DNA of 52,373 nt from CAKOTZ01 sp964489885 (GTDB lineage Bacteria > Bacillota > Clostridia > TANB77 > CAG-508), in NCBI GenBank assembly GCA_964489885.1, contig CAZAZX010000010.1:1-52373 (forward strand). Reading direction: 5' to 3'. Shown piece after piece: positions 8,573 to 17,234 of this stretch (its first letter is position 1; each line of letters begins with the position of its first letter). Made by a program: the position numbers and the translations under genes. The notes under the pieces were generated by a model, which saw only the letters and a program-made list of their open reading frames with translations, was not told where the DNA came from and ran no database searches.

Positions 8573-9568
8573 ATGAGAAATGATAAAGGTATTACTATGG
8601 TAACTCTAGCTGTAACAGTAATAATATTAATTATAATTTCAAGTGTAACTATAACTATGTCAATACGCCAATTTAAGGCTAAGGAATTGAAAGATTTTAA
8701 TAATGATTTAGAAAATATACAAGATAAAGTTGATTTATATTATACGAAAAATGGCGAACTTCCAGCAACTATACTATATAGTGGTTCAATGAATTTTAAA
8801 ACTTCAAAAATTACTCCAGTAAATCCAAATGACAATGATGATTATTATGTAGTTGATTTAAAAAAGTTTGATGCATTGACTTTAAATAGTAGAGTTGTAA
8901 TAGATAATCCTGTATTTATTGTAAATGAATTGTCACATACTGTATATTATCCAAGTGGATATGAAGATGAGGGAAGGATATATTACTGTATAAGAACTGA
9001 ATATGGGCAATTAAATAATGTTAAAGAGATTAGTTTTAAAACAGATAAGAGTGGTTGGACAAAAGAGAATGTAACAGTAACTATAAGTGCAACACTTTCA
9101 AGTGGACAAAAATTACAATACAGCTTAAATGGGACAGATTGGAATGATGGAACAAGTGTAGAAGTTAGCGAAAACAATCAAGTAATTCATGCAAGGATAA
9201 TTTCTGAATCTGATGAAGAAATATCGACAAAGAAATTTGAAGTAACAAATATAGATAAAACAGAACCAACTGGTGAAATTACTTTAACTAATAATACAAC
9301 AGGATATAAAGCAGAAATCAAATGTTCTGATTCTAATGGAAGCGGATTAGACTTTGATAGATGTAAATATGTTTTAAAAGACACTTCTGATTTACTAGGT
9401 ACCAATTTAGAACAATACACTGACGGAAACATAAATAGCGAAAATGAAACAATTACAAGAGATTGTGATGATGGAACATACTATATGCATATACTTCTAA
9501 TTGATAAAGCAGGAAATAAAAAAGAAATAGTATCTAACGATTCAGTAACAATACAAAAAACTGAATAA
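8573..9568 (+). CDS. Pseudopilin-like surface protein with Ig-like C-terminus
   Basis: A 331-residue protein beginning MRNDKGITMVTLAVTV, which matches a type IV prepilin leader (cleavage after Gly, then a long hydrophobic helix). The usual Glu at position +5 of the mature protein is absent. A globular part and a C-terminal segment with DKTEPTGEITLT, typical of bacterial Ig-like repeats, follow. It is probably surface-exposed. The frame opens at 8498, but the GAAGGGAG ribosome site supports 8573. No pilus assembly genes are nearby. Confidence 0.7.
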   Translation: MRNDKGITMVTLAVTVIILIIISSVTITMSIRQFKAKELKDFNNDLENIQDKVDLYYTKNGELPATILYSGSMNFKTSKITPVNPNDNDDYYVVDLKKFDALTLNSRVVIDNPVFIVNELSHTVYYPSGYEDEGRIYYCIRTEYGQLNNVKEISFKTDKSGWTKENVTVTISATLSSGQKLQYSLNGTDWNDGTSVEVSENNQVIHARIISESDEEISTKKFEVTNIDKTEPTGEITLTNNTTGYKAEIKCSDSNGSGLDFDRCKYVLKDTSDLLGTNLEQYTDGNINSENETITRDCDDGTYYMHILLIDKAGNKKEIVSNDSVTIQKTE

Positions 9569-9695
9569 AAGGTTAAAATGGCGACTGTTAGTGTAAAATT
9601 TTGGTGAGGAAAATTTTATAGAAATTTAAAATTAAATAAAAAAATTACCCACGAATACTTGACACATACCTAAATAAAAGCAATATTAAATTTAT

Positions 9696-9724
9696 TTGAC
9701 AAGTATGAGTTTCTATGGTAAAAT
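9696..9724 (+). promoter_or_regulatory. Promoter of the L21-L27 operon
   Basis: TTGACA (9696-9701), a 17-base spacer and TAAAAT (9719-9724), located 108 bases before rplU. Confidence 0.8.
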
Positions 9725-9730
9725 ATCATA

Positions 9731-9831
9731 CTGTAAGCCGCATAATTAAGGTAACTAAATGTCAATGAAATAAGTGACTACCTAAGAGTGTAAGGTTAGC
9801 GAGTATACAAAAAGGAAGGGGTGTACATATT
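9731..9831 (+). promoter_or_regulatory. Candidate ribosomal protein L21 leader
   Basis: About 100 untranslated bases lie between the promoter and rplU, with segments that can pair (TAAGGTAAC with GGTTAGC, CACTTATTTCATTGAC region). L21 operons in Firmicutes usually carry an autoregulatory leader RNA at this spot. I infer the class from position; I have not matched its consensus. Confidence 0.5.
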
Positions 9832-10185
9832 ATGTACGCAATTATTGAAGCTTGTGGAAAACAATATAAAGTTGCACAAGGTGATGTAGTATTTTTCGAA
9901 AAATTAGATACAGAAGAAGGTAAGAAAGTTACTTTCGATAAGGTAATCTTAGTATCTGATGAAGGAAAAATACAAATTGGAAATCCCTATGTTAAGGGTG
10001 TTAAAGTAGAAGGAAAGGTAGTTTCTCATGGTAAGGGCAAGAAGATTATAGTTTATAAAATGAAACCAAAAAAGAACTATAGAAGAAAACAAGGACACAG
10101 ACAACCATATACAAAAGTAGAAATTACTAATATAAAAACTGCTGCAACAAGAACAACAAAAGCTGCAGAAAAAGCTGAAAATTAA
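9832..10185 (+). CDS. rplU: 50S ribosomal protein L21
   Basis: Large-subunit protein of 117 residues starting MYAIIEACGKQYKVAQGD, with the family signature GHGKGKKIIVYKMKPKKNY and RRKQGHRQPYT. A lysine- and alanine-rich tail follows. The ribosome site GGAAGGGG lies upstream. It is the first gene of an operon with rpmA 48 bases downstream. In most Firmicutes the Prp (YsxB) protease gene sits between these two; here there is no room for it. Confidence 0.97.
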   Translation: MYAIIEACGKQYKVAQGDVVFFEKLDTEEGKKVTFDKVILVSDEGKIQIGNPYVKGVKVEGKVVSHGKGKKIIVYKMKPKKNYRRKQGHRQPYTKVEITNIKTAATRTTKAAEKAEN

Positions 10186-10233
10186 AAGCATGATGCTTTT
10201 GAAATAATTTATGCTTGAAGGGAGTGAAAAAAC

Positions 10234-10500
10234 ATGGCACATAAAAAAGGTCAAGGTAGTGTTAAGAACGGTAGAGATAGTGAGTCAAAACGTCTTGGTG
10301 TAAAAAGAACTGATGGACAATTTGTTCTAGCTGGAAACATTTTAGTTAGACAAAGAGGAACAAAGATGCATCCAGGAAATAATGTAGGAATCGGAAGTGA
10401 CGATACATTATATTCATTAGCAGATGGAATTGTAAAATTTGAAAGAAAAGGTAAGGATAAAAAACAAGTTAGTGTATATCCTGAAACAGTAAAAGAATAA
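10234..10500 (+). CDS. rpmA: 50S ribosomal protein L27, without leader peptide
   Basis: An 88-residue L27 starting directly MAHKKGQGSVKNGRDS. The N-terminus reaches the peptidyl-transferase centre. Most Firmicutes encode an extra N-terminal peptide that the protease Prp removes; this protein begins like the mature or Gram-negative form. The start follows GAAGGGAG, and no alternative upstream start in frame is apparent. Loss of the leader matches absence of the prp gene between rplU and rpmA. Confidence 0.96.
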   Translation: MAHKKGQGSVKNGRDSESKRLGVKRTDGQFVLAGNILVRQRGTKMHPGNNVGIGSDDTLYSLADGIVKFERKGKDKKQVSVYPETVKE

Positions 10501-10505
10501 CAAAA

Positions 10506-10558
10506 AAGCTATACTAGAATATTTATATATTGCTAGTATGGCTTTTTTTGGCTTTTTT
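10506..10558 (+). terminator. Terminator after rpmA
   Basis: AGCTATACTAG pairs with CTAGTATGGCT across an AT-rich loop and is followed by two long T runs. Confidence 0.85.
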
Positions 10559-10578
10559 TTAATATTATGGAGGGAAAA

Positions 10579-11934
10579 ATGAGAAAATATTTTGGAACAG
10601 ATGGAATAAGAAGAATAGCCAATACAGAATTAACACCAGAGTTAGTTTATCGTGTTGCAAAGGCAGGAGCCTATGTTTTAGCCAAACATAGTGATCATAC
10701 ACCTACTATATTAATAGGAAGGGATACTAGAATTTCGGGAACTCTAATAGAGAGTGCAATGACGGCTGGTTTTTTAAGTTATGGAGCAAATGTAAAATTA
10801 CTAGGTGTAATGCCTACACCAGAAGTTGCTTTTTTAACAAGAAAAACAGGTGCAGATGCTAGTGTCGTTATATCAGCATCACATAATACATTTGAATTCA
10901 ATGGAGTAAAATATTTTAGCAATAAAGGAATGAAGATTTCAGATGAGCTAGAAGAAGAAATTGAAGAAATAATGGATTCTGGAAGAATTGAAGAACTTAC
11001 TGCAAAAAATGACAAAATAGGTACTTCTCAGATTGCATTTGACTTAGAAAATGAATATATAGATTTTTATAATAAAATTTTTGGTGATACATTTAAAAAC
11101 AAGGATTTTAAAGTTGCTATAGATGTTGCTAATGGGGCAACTTACAAGATTGCTGAAAAAATATTTAAAAATATGGGAATAAATTATAAAATTATAAACA
11201 ACAAACCAGATGGAATAAATATTAATTCAAATTGTGGATCAACACATTTAGAATCATTAAAACAATATGTTTTAGATAATAAATTAGATTTGGGAATTGC
11301 TTATGATGGAGATGGAGATAGATGCTTGGCAATTGATAATAATGGAAATACAATAGATGGAGACATATTACTTGCTGTGATTTCTCAACAATTTAATAAA
11401 GAAGGTAAATTAAATAATAAGACTATTGTTGCAACAGTAATGAGTAATTTAGGATTAAATAAATATGCTGAAGCAAACAATTTAAAACTAAAACAAACCA
11501 AAGTAGGGGATAGATACGTTTTAGAAGAAATGTTAAAAAGCGGAGATAATTTGGGCGGAGAGCAATCAGGACATATAATAATGCTAGATTATAATCCTAC
11601 AGGAGATGGAATTTTAACATCACTAATGCTTATAAAAGCAATTCAAGAATCAAAAACTAGTGCATCAGAATTAAGAAAGATAATTAATGTTTATCCTCAA
11701 GTTTTAATTAATGCAAAGGTTGACTCAAATAAAAAATACGACTATGAAAAAAATCCAGAAATAAAAGAAGCAATCGAAAAATTAGAAAATGAATTTTCTG
11801 GAAATGGAAGAGTCCTAATTAGACCTTCTGGAACAGAACCACTTGTAAGAGTAATGATAGAAGGAACAGATATAAATTATATTACAAAAAAAGCTCAAGA
11901 ACTAGCAAATCTAATTGAAGAACGTTTAAAATAA
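10579..11934 (+). CDS. glmM: Phosphoglucosamine mutase
   Basis: Converts glucosamine-6-phosphate to glucosamine-1-phosphate for peptidoglycan precursor synthesis. It starts MRKYFGTDGIRR. The phosphoserine loop SASHN is near residues 99-103, the metal loop DGDGDRC near residue 240 and the substrate motif RPSGTEPLVRV near the end. Length 451 is normal. The frame also has ATG at 10567, but that ATG lies within the GGAGGG ribosome site, so 10579 is the start. Transcribed alone between two terminators. Confidence 0.96.
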   Translation: MRKYFGTDGIRRIANTELTPELVYRVAKAGAYVLAKHSDHTPTILIGRDTRISGTLIESAMTAGFLSYGANVKLLGVMPTPEVAFLTRKTGADASVVISASHNTFEFNGVKYFSNKGMKISDELEEEIEEIMDSGRIEELTAKNDKIGTSQIAFDLENEYIDFYNKIFGDTFKNKDFKVAIDVANGATYKIAEKIFKNMGINYKIINNKPDGININSNCGSTHLESLKQYVLDNKLDLGIAYDGDGDRCLAIDNNGNTIDGDILLAVISQQFNKEGKLNNKTIVATVMSNLGLNKYAEANNLKLKQTKVGDRYVLEEMLKSGDNLGGEQSGHIIMLDYNPTGDGILTSLMLIKAIQESKTSASELRKIINVYPQVLINAKVDSNKKYDYEKNPEIKEAIEKLENEFSGNGRVLIRPSGTEPLVRVMIEGTDINYITKKAQELANLIEERLK

Positions 11935-12000
11935 TTTAATAATATAAGATAAAATGAATTAATAAAAGAAAAATAATAATAATTAAATGTAATCATTTAA

Positions 12001-12041
12001 AATAGTCAATAATCACAAAAAATAATTATTGACTATTTTTT
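12001..12041 (+). terminator. Terminator between glmM and ctsR
   Basis: A 13-bp perfect stem (12001-12013 with 12025-12037) is followed by a run of eight T. The 3' arm also contains the -35 hexamer of the ctsR promoter. Confidence 0.85.
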
Positions 12042-12082
12042 TTATAGTAATATAATACTTACAAAAGTCAAAGAAAGTCAAA
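12029..12082 (+). promoter_or_regulatory. ctsR promoter and CtsR operator
   Basis: TTGACT (12029-12034), 16 bases, then TATAAT (12051-12056). Just downstream are two AGTCAAA heptamers (12066-12072 and 12076-12082) separated by three bases, the known CtsR operator arrangement. CtsR bound there would block initiation, so the operon is autoregulated and induced by heat or protein stress. The -35 hexamer sits inside the upstream terminator hairpin. Confidence 0.9.
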
Positions 12083-12101
12083 GTTAAAAAGAGGCGATAA
12101 T

Positions 12102-12551
12102 ATGAAAATGTCAGATATAATTGAAGACTTTATAAAAAGAATGTTTGAAAATGAAGATAATATTGAAATAAAAAGAAATGAACTAGCTGAGTATTTTAAT
12201 TGTGTGCCTTCGCAAATAAACTATGTAATTTCAACTAGATTTGGCCCTGCACAAGGCTACTATGTGGAGAGTAGACGTGGTGGAGGAGGTTCAATAAAAA
12301 TAAGAAAAATAAACATTACAAAGAGCAATTACTTAATGCACATAATTACAAATATTGGAGATAAAATAAGTAGCAATGAAGTTGATATTTTTATTAGCAA
12401 TTTTATATCTTACAATATAATTTCAGAAAAGGAGGCTTGTTTATTAAAAGTAGCTACAAGTGATAATGTTTTAACAATTCCCATAGAATATAGGGATTCA
12501 ATAAGAGCAAATATTTTTAAAAATATGTTGCTTAATTTAGTAAAAGATTAA
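12102..12551 (+). CDS. ctsR: Transcriptional repressor CtsR
   Basis: Class III stress gene repressor of 149 residues starting MKMSDIIEDFIKRMF. It has a winged helix-turn-helix (LAEYFNCVPSQINYVISTRF) and the family's glycine-rich wing ESRRGGGGSIKI. It is first in the operon, followed by mcsA 14 bases downstream. McsB-dependent arginine phosphorylation or McsA/McsB sequestration relieves repression in Bacillus. A CtsR operator overlaps its own start region. Confidence 0.95.
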   Translation: MKMSDIIEDFIKRMFENEDNIEIKRNELAEYFNCVPSQINYVISTRFGPAQGYYVESRRGGGGSIKIRKINITKSNYLMHIITNIGDKISSNEVDIFISNFISYNIISEKEACLLKVATSDNVLTIPIEYRDSIRANIFKNMLLNLVKD

Positions 12552-12565
12552 AGGAGGAAAAGCTT

Positions 12566-13105
12566 ATGTTATGTGAAAATTGTAAAAAAAGACCTGCAAA
12601 TGTAAAATATACACAAATTATAAATGGAATAAAACAAGAAATACACTTATGCGAAGAGTGTAGCAAAAACTTAGGATTAAATGATTTTGGCTTTGATATG
12701 CCAATTAATTTTTCTAGTTTCTTTGGAGACTTTTTAAATGAATATAATAATGGATTTTTACCATTAATGGAAAAAGAAAAGCCACTAGTGTGTGATAAAT
12801 GCAAAATGACTTATGATGAATTTGTTGAAAACGGAAAATTTGGATGTAGTAACTGCTATGAAGTCTTTTCGGCAAATATAGATCCTATTTTAAAAAGACT
12901 TCATGGAGGTAATCGTTATACAGGAAGAAAGGCTAAAAATAGTACTTTAACTCAAAATGATTTACAAACAAAAGAAGAAAAAAGTGAATCAAAATTAGAT
13001 GAACTAAAAAAAGAGTTAAAAAAGATGATTAAGGAAGAAAAATATGAAGAGGCAGCTAAAATAAGAGATGAAATAAAAAAAATAGAAGGAAAAAAGGAGG
13101 CATAG
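12566..13105 (+). CDS. mcsA: McsA, zinc-finger activator of McsB
   Basis: A 179-residue protein with CxxC pairs (LCENCKKRP, LCEECSKN, VCDKCKM, GCSNCYE) making two zinc sites, and a C-terminal UVR-type helix hairpin (EEKYEEAAKIRDEIKKIE) shared with UvrB and ClpC. It activates the McsB arginine kinase and helps deliver clients to ClpC. A strong AAAGGAGG lies upstream; the mcsB start is 4 bases past its stop. Confidence 0.93.
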   Translation: MLCENCKKRPANVKYTQIINGIKQEIHLCEECSKNLGLNDFGFDMPINFSSFFGDFLNEYNNGFLPLMEKEKPLVCDKCKMTYDEFVENGKFGCSNCYEVFSANIDPILKRLHGGNRYTGRKAKNSTLTQNDLQTKEEKSESKLDELKKELKKMIKEEKYEEAAKIRDEIKKIEGKKEA

Positions 13106-13108
13106 TTT

Positions 13109-14125
13109 ATGTATAATTGGTATTTACAAAATGGAAAAGATTCAGATATTGTAATAAGCACAAGAGTACGACTTGCAAGAAATATAAAGGAAATAAACTT
13201 TGTAAATAAAGCATCTAAACAAGATTTAGCAAGTGTATTAAATAAATTTGAAAATATTACACCAAACATTGGGTATGGTTTAAAATTCATAAGGCTAAAA
13301 GATATAGATGATTTAACAAAGTTGAGTTTAGTTGAAAAGCATTTAATTAGCCCAGATTTTGCAATGGATAATACAGATATTGGAGCTATATTAATAAATG
13401 AAGAAGAGAATATTTGCATAATGATAAATGAAGAAGATCATTTAAGAATACAGGTATTTGCCCCTGGACTTGATTTAGAACATTCGTATGATTTGGCAAA
13501 TGAGATAGATATTGCCATTGAAGGTTTGATAAACTATGCTTTTAATGAAAAATATGGATTTTTAACAGCGTGTCCTACAAATGTTGGAACAGGAATTAGA
13601 GCCTCTGTGATGGTTCATTTGCCTGCACTGACAGCCACACATAATATTAATAAAGTTTTAGATGTCGTAAATAATTTTGGTATGAATATTCGTGGAGTAT
13701 ATGGTGAAGGAAGTGATACACAAGGAGATTTATATCAGATTTCAAATAAGCAATCTTTAGGAATATCTGAACAGGAGATTTTAAAGAATATAAAAACAAT
13801 TACTGAAAAAATAATAGAACAAGAAAGAATGGCAAGAAAGTATATGACAAAAAATTCTATTGAATTTGAAGATAAAATATATCGTGCATATGGGATATTC
13901 TCAAATTGTAGGAAAATTTCATCAGAAGAATGCAAAAAATTGTTATCTTATGTAAAAATGGGAACAGATTTGGGAATATTAAAAGAACTAGATGATTCCA
14001 AAATTGCACGATTGAATTTATATACAAAATCAGCAAACTTGCAAAAATACTTAGGAAAAACTTTATCTCATAAAGAAAGAGAGATTGCAAGAGCAGAATT
14101 AATAAAGAAAATTATTAATTCTTAG
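13109..14125 (+). CDS. mcsB: Protein arginine kinase McsB
   Basis: Phosphagen-kinase-family enzyme of 338 residues that phosphorylates arginines on client proteins and on CtsR, marking them for ClpC-ClpP. STRVRLARN near residues 17-25 and LTACPTNVGTGIRASVM near residues 150-170 (with the conserved Cys) form the ATP and guanidino sites. The GGAGG site overlaps the end of mcsA. Confidence 0.95.
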   Translation: MYNWYLQNGKDSDIVISTRVRLARNIKEINFVNKASKQDLASVLNKFENITPNIGYGLKFIRLKDIDDLTKLSLVEKHLISPDFAMDNTDIGAILINEEENICIMINEEDHLRIQVFAPGLDLEHSYDLANEIDIAIEGLINYAFNEKYGFLTACPTNVGTGIRASVMVHLPALTATHNINKVLDVVNNFGMNIRGVYGEGSDTQGDLYQISNKQSLGISEQEILKNIKTITEKIIEQERMARKYMTKNSIEFEDKIYRAYGIFSNCRKISSEECKKLLSYVKMGTDLGILKELDDSKIARLNLYTKSANLQKYLGKTLSHKEREIARAELIKKIINS

Positions 14126-14179
14126 GTGAAAATTAATTAGATATATCTTAATAATAATTTAGGAAGGAGAAGATAAGTT

Positions 14180-16630
14180 ATGACATATAAATTTAATTCA
14201 AAGGCATCAAATGTGCTTGAAATTGCAAGTGAAATTGCAGAAGAACTTGGACATAATTACGTAGGAACAGAACACATATTATATGGTTTAGCTAAAGAAA
14301 CATCAGGAATTGCAAGTGAGTTATTAGAAAGACAAAATATTGATGCTGATAGTATTTTAGCTAAAATTGAGGAACTAGTAGGCAGAGATGAAAACAATAT
14401 AAGCACTGCAATTGGGTTAACTCCAAGAACAAAGCGTGTTATAGAAAATGCCTTTTTAGAGGCAAGAAAAGCAGGAGCTAATGCTATTGGAACAGAACAT
14501 TTATTAATTGGAATATTAAGAGAAGCTGACAGTGTTGCAGTAAGAATTTTAATGGAATTAAATCTAAATTCTCAGAAATTATATAATGATATTATGAAAA
14601 ATTTAAATGATTATAGTAATGATAATGCAGATAGGATAAATAGTAAAAATACTAGTTTTAATTCTACACCTACATTAAATCAATTTGGAAATGATTTAAC
14701 TAAAATTGCAAAGGAAGGAAAATTAGACCCTGTAATTGGCAGAAAAAAAGAAACAGAACGTTTAATTGAAATTTTATCAAGAAGAACAAAAAATAACCCT
14801 TGTTTAATAGGAGAACCTGGAGTTGGAAAAACAGCTGTTGTTGAAGGGTTAGCTGAAAAAATTGTTTCTGGAGATATTCCAGAAATTTTAAAAAATAAAC
14901 GTGTAGTTGGCTTGGATATTTCATCTATGGTGGCTGGAGCAAAATATAGAGGAGATTTTGAAGAAAGAATAAAAAAATCATTAAATGAGGTAAAAAAAGC
15001 CGGAGATGTAATTTTATTTATAGATGAAATTCATACTATTGTTGGGGCTGGTGCTGCAGAAGGCGCTATTGATGCTGCAAACATATTAAAGCCATTATTA
15101 GCCAGAGGAGAAATACAGGTAATAGGTGCAACAACTTTAAATGAATATAGAAAATATATTGAAAAAGATAGTGCATTAGAAAGAAGATTTCAACCTATTA
15201 ATGTTGATGAACCATCTAAGGAAGATACCATTGCAATTTTAAAGGGAGTTAGAGATAAATATGAAGCACATCATAATGTAAAAATAACTGATGAAGCAAT
15301 AGAAGCTGCTGTTACTTTATCAATAAGATATATTAATGATAGGTTTTTACCAGATAAGGCTATTGATTTAATTGATGAGGCTTCATCAAAAGCAAGATTA
15401 GTAACATATACAGAGCCAGATAAATTAAAAGAACTTCAAGAGAACATTTCAAAAATAGAACATGACAAAGAAGAAGCTATTTTAGCACAAAAATTTGAAA
15501 GTGCAGCTAAACTTAGAGATGAAGAAAAAGAGGCAAAAGAGAAATTAGAAAAAGAAAGAGAAAAATGGAGAAACAAAAATGCAAAAAGTTTAGTTTATAT
15601 AAAAAAAGAGGACATAGCAAAAGTTGTTGCAAATTGGACTGGAATACCAGCAACTAAGATTACAGAAAGCGAAAATGAAAGATTAAAAAACCTAGAAAAT
15701 ATATTACATGAAAGAGTTGTTGGACAAGATGAAGCGGTATCTGCAGTAGCAAAAGCAATTAGAAGAGGAAGAGTAGGATTAAAAGACCCAAAAAGACCGA
15801 TTGGCTCATTTTTATTCTTAGGTCCAACAGGTGTTGGTAAAACAGAACTTTCAAAGGCTTTGGCAGAGGCATTATTTGGAAATGAAAATTCTATGATAAG
15901 GGTTGATATGTCAGAATATATGGAAAGTCATTCGGTTTCTAAAATGATTGGCTCACCTCCAGGATATGTGGGCTTTGATGAAGGAGGAGGACTTACAGAA
16001 AAGGTTAGAAGAAAACCTTATTGTGTTCTACTTTTTGATGAAATAGAAAAAGCACATACAGATGTAATGAATATATTATTACAGATTTTGGAAGATGGTA
16101 GACTAACAGATGCTGCAGGTAGAACGGTTGATTTTAAAAACTGCGTAATTATTATGACATCAAACGTTGGAGCAAGATTTATCGCAGAAAATAAAACACT
16201 TGGATTTGGAATAACAGAACAAGACAAACAAAAAGAAAATGAAAAGAAATATGAAGAAACCAAGAAAGATGTAATGGCAGAATTGAAAAGACAATTTAGA
16301 CCAGAATTTTTAAATCGTATTGATGAAATAATTGTATTCCATAAGTTAACTGATAAAGAAATTTCAAAAATTATTGATATAATGCTTAATGAAGTAAGAG
16401 AAAGATTAAGTGAAAAGAACATAACATTGAATGTAGATGAAAAAGCTAAAGAATTTATAGCAAAAAAAGGTACTGATGTTTCTTATGGTGCAAGACCATT
16501 AAGAAGGGCTATCCAAAGTGAATTAGAAGATTTAATTGCTGAGAAGATATTGGATGGAGAATTAAAAGATAAAACTGAAGCAATAGCAACTGTTAATGAT
16601 GATAAAATTACTATTAATGTAAAAAAGTAA
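14180..16630 (+). CDS. clpC: ATP-dependent Clp protease ATPase ClpC
   Basis: Hsp100 unfoldase of 816 residues. Two Clp N repeats (residues 1-145), AAA1 with Walker A GEPGVGKT at 211-218 and Walker B ILFIDEIHT, a middle domain with UVR-like helices (EEAILAQKFESAAKLRDEE), and AAA2 with Walker A GPTGVGKT near 550 and Walker B VLLFDEIEKAH. The C-terminal D2-small domain is complete. It is the last gene of the CtsR operon. RadA, often next in other Firmicutes, is absent here. Confidence 0.97.
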   Translation: MTYKFNSKASNVLEIASEIAEELGHNYVGTEHILYGLAKETSGIASELLERQNIDADSILAKIEELVGRDENNISTAIGLTPRTKRVIENAFLEARKAGANAIGTEHLLIGILREADSVAVRILMELNLNSQKLYNDIMKNLNDYSNDNADRINSKNTSFNSTPTLNQFGNDLTKIAKEGKLDPVIGRKKETERLIEILSRRTKNNPCLIGEPGVGKTAVVEGLAEKIVSGDIPEILKNKRVVGLDISSMVAGAKYRGDFEERIKKSLNEVKKAGDVILFIDEIHTIVGAGAAEGAIDAANILKPLLARGEIQVIGATTLNEYRKYIEKDSALERRFQPINVDEPSKEDTIAILKGVRDKYEAHHNVKITDEAIEAAVTLSIRYINDRFLPDKAIDLIDEASSKARLVTYTEPDKLKELQENISKIEHDKEEAILAQKFESAAKLRDEEKEAKEKLEKEREKWRNKNAKSLVYIKKEDIAKVVANWTGIPATKITESENERLKNLENILHERVVGQDEAVSAVAKAIRRGRVGLKDPKRPIGSFLFLGPTGVGKTELSKALAEALFGNENSMIRVDMSEYMESHSVSKMIGSPPGYVGFDEGGGLTEKVRRKPYCVLLFDEIEKAHTDVMNILLQILEDGRLTDAAGRTVDFKNCVIIMTSNVGARFIAENKTLGFGITEQDKQKENEKKYEETKKDVMAELKRQFRPEFLNRIDEIIVFHKLTDKEISKIIDIMLNEVRERLSEKNITLNVDEKAKEFIAKKGTDVSYGARPLRRAIQSELEDLIAEKILDGELKDKTEAIATVNDDKITINVKK

Positions 16631-16650
16631 AATTTAATAAGCAATATATA

Positions 16651-16679
16651 AAGGGCCAGTTAATAACTGACCCTTTTTT
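16651..16679 (+). terminator. Terminator after clpC, possibly bidirectional
   Basis: AAGGGCCAGTTA pairs with TAACTGACCCTT (one mismatch) and is followed by six T. On the minus strand it lies just past the 16.7-kb small gene, with a T-rich flank, so it can serve both. Confidence 0.8.
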
Positions 16680-16702
16680 CTAGTTCAAATGTTGTCTTGA
16701 TT

Positions 16703-16840
16703 TTACCACTTATAACGAAAGTGGTCGTCTTTTTCGCTTGGTTCGTCGTTGTCTTTGTAGACGACTTTCGAGATAAACTCAGATACGACTACAGTAACGA
16801 TGCTGAACACAAGCAGAAAAATTAAAATTTCTAGCAACAT
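16703..16840 (-). CDS. 45-residue single-pass membrane peptide
   Basis: Small protein starting MLLEILIFLLVFSIVTVVV, with one membrane helix (residues 2-24) and a charged tail ending FRYKW. The ribosome site GAAGGGAG precedes the ATG, and a consensus promoter lies at 16893-16921. Codons such as GTC, GAC and TAC are frequent, unlike neighbouring genes. It is monocistronic and opposite in strand to the flanking operons. Family not recognised. Its neighbour at 16990 has the same layout and also ends in KW. Confidence 0.7.
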   Translation of the reverse strand: MLLEILIFLLVFSIVTVVVSEFISKVVYKDNDEPSEKDDHFRYKW

Positions 16841-16892
16841 TTGTGTCACTCCCTTCGAGAATCACTAGAAGTATAAAATAATTACAAAAAAT

Positions 16893-16921
16893 ATTATATC
16901 ACAATTTAGTAAATGAGTCAA
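16893..16921 (-). promoter_or_regulatory. Promoter of the 16.7-kb peptide gene
   Basis: On the minus strand TTGACT, a 17-base spacer and TATAAT, 53 bases before the start codon. Confidence 0.75.
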
Positions 16922-16943
16922 AAAACATAAAATCAAAAATATG

Positions 16944-16973
16944 AGCAGGACTGCTCAATAGAGCAGTCCTGCT
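16944..16973 (-). terminator. Terminator of the 17.0-kb peptide gene
   Basis: A 13-bp perfect stem (16944-16956 with 16961-16973) with an AATA loop, downstream of the minus-strand gene at 16990. The trailing tract is T-rich but interrupted. Confidence 0.7.
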
Positions 16974-16989
16974 TTCGTTTGAAAGGAGA

Positions 16990-17079
16990 TTACCATTTAC
17001 TCTTGTCTGTTAAGTCATTTGGCACGGCAGCCATGAAAATGACTATCAGAAGTAAGATGATTACAGCTATCCAGACCAT
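16990..17079 (-). CDS. 29-residue single-pass membrane peptide
   Basis: Peptide starting MVWIAVIILLLIVIFMAAV with one hydrophobic helix, then a short polar tail ending KSKW. The start is chosen because AAAGGAGGGAG lies 6-8 bases upstream. The -10 TATAAT is at 17128-17133 with a weak -35, followed by a TTATGTAAA motif near the predicted transcript start. It has its own GC-rich terminator. It resembles small membrane regulators or type I toxins in size, but no antisense RNA is evident. Confidence 0.6.
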   Translation of the reverse strand: MVWIAVIILLLIVIFMAAVPNDLTDKSKW

Positions 17080-17234
17080 AATAACTCCCTCCTTTATTTT
17101 ATAATGTATGGAAACATTTACATAATAATTATAACATTCTTTTACGAATAAATAAAGTTTTTTTATAAAAAGTGTTTCCAAAACACATTACTATATGATA
17201 AAATGGAATAAATTTGTAATGAGGAAGTGTTATT

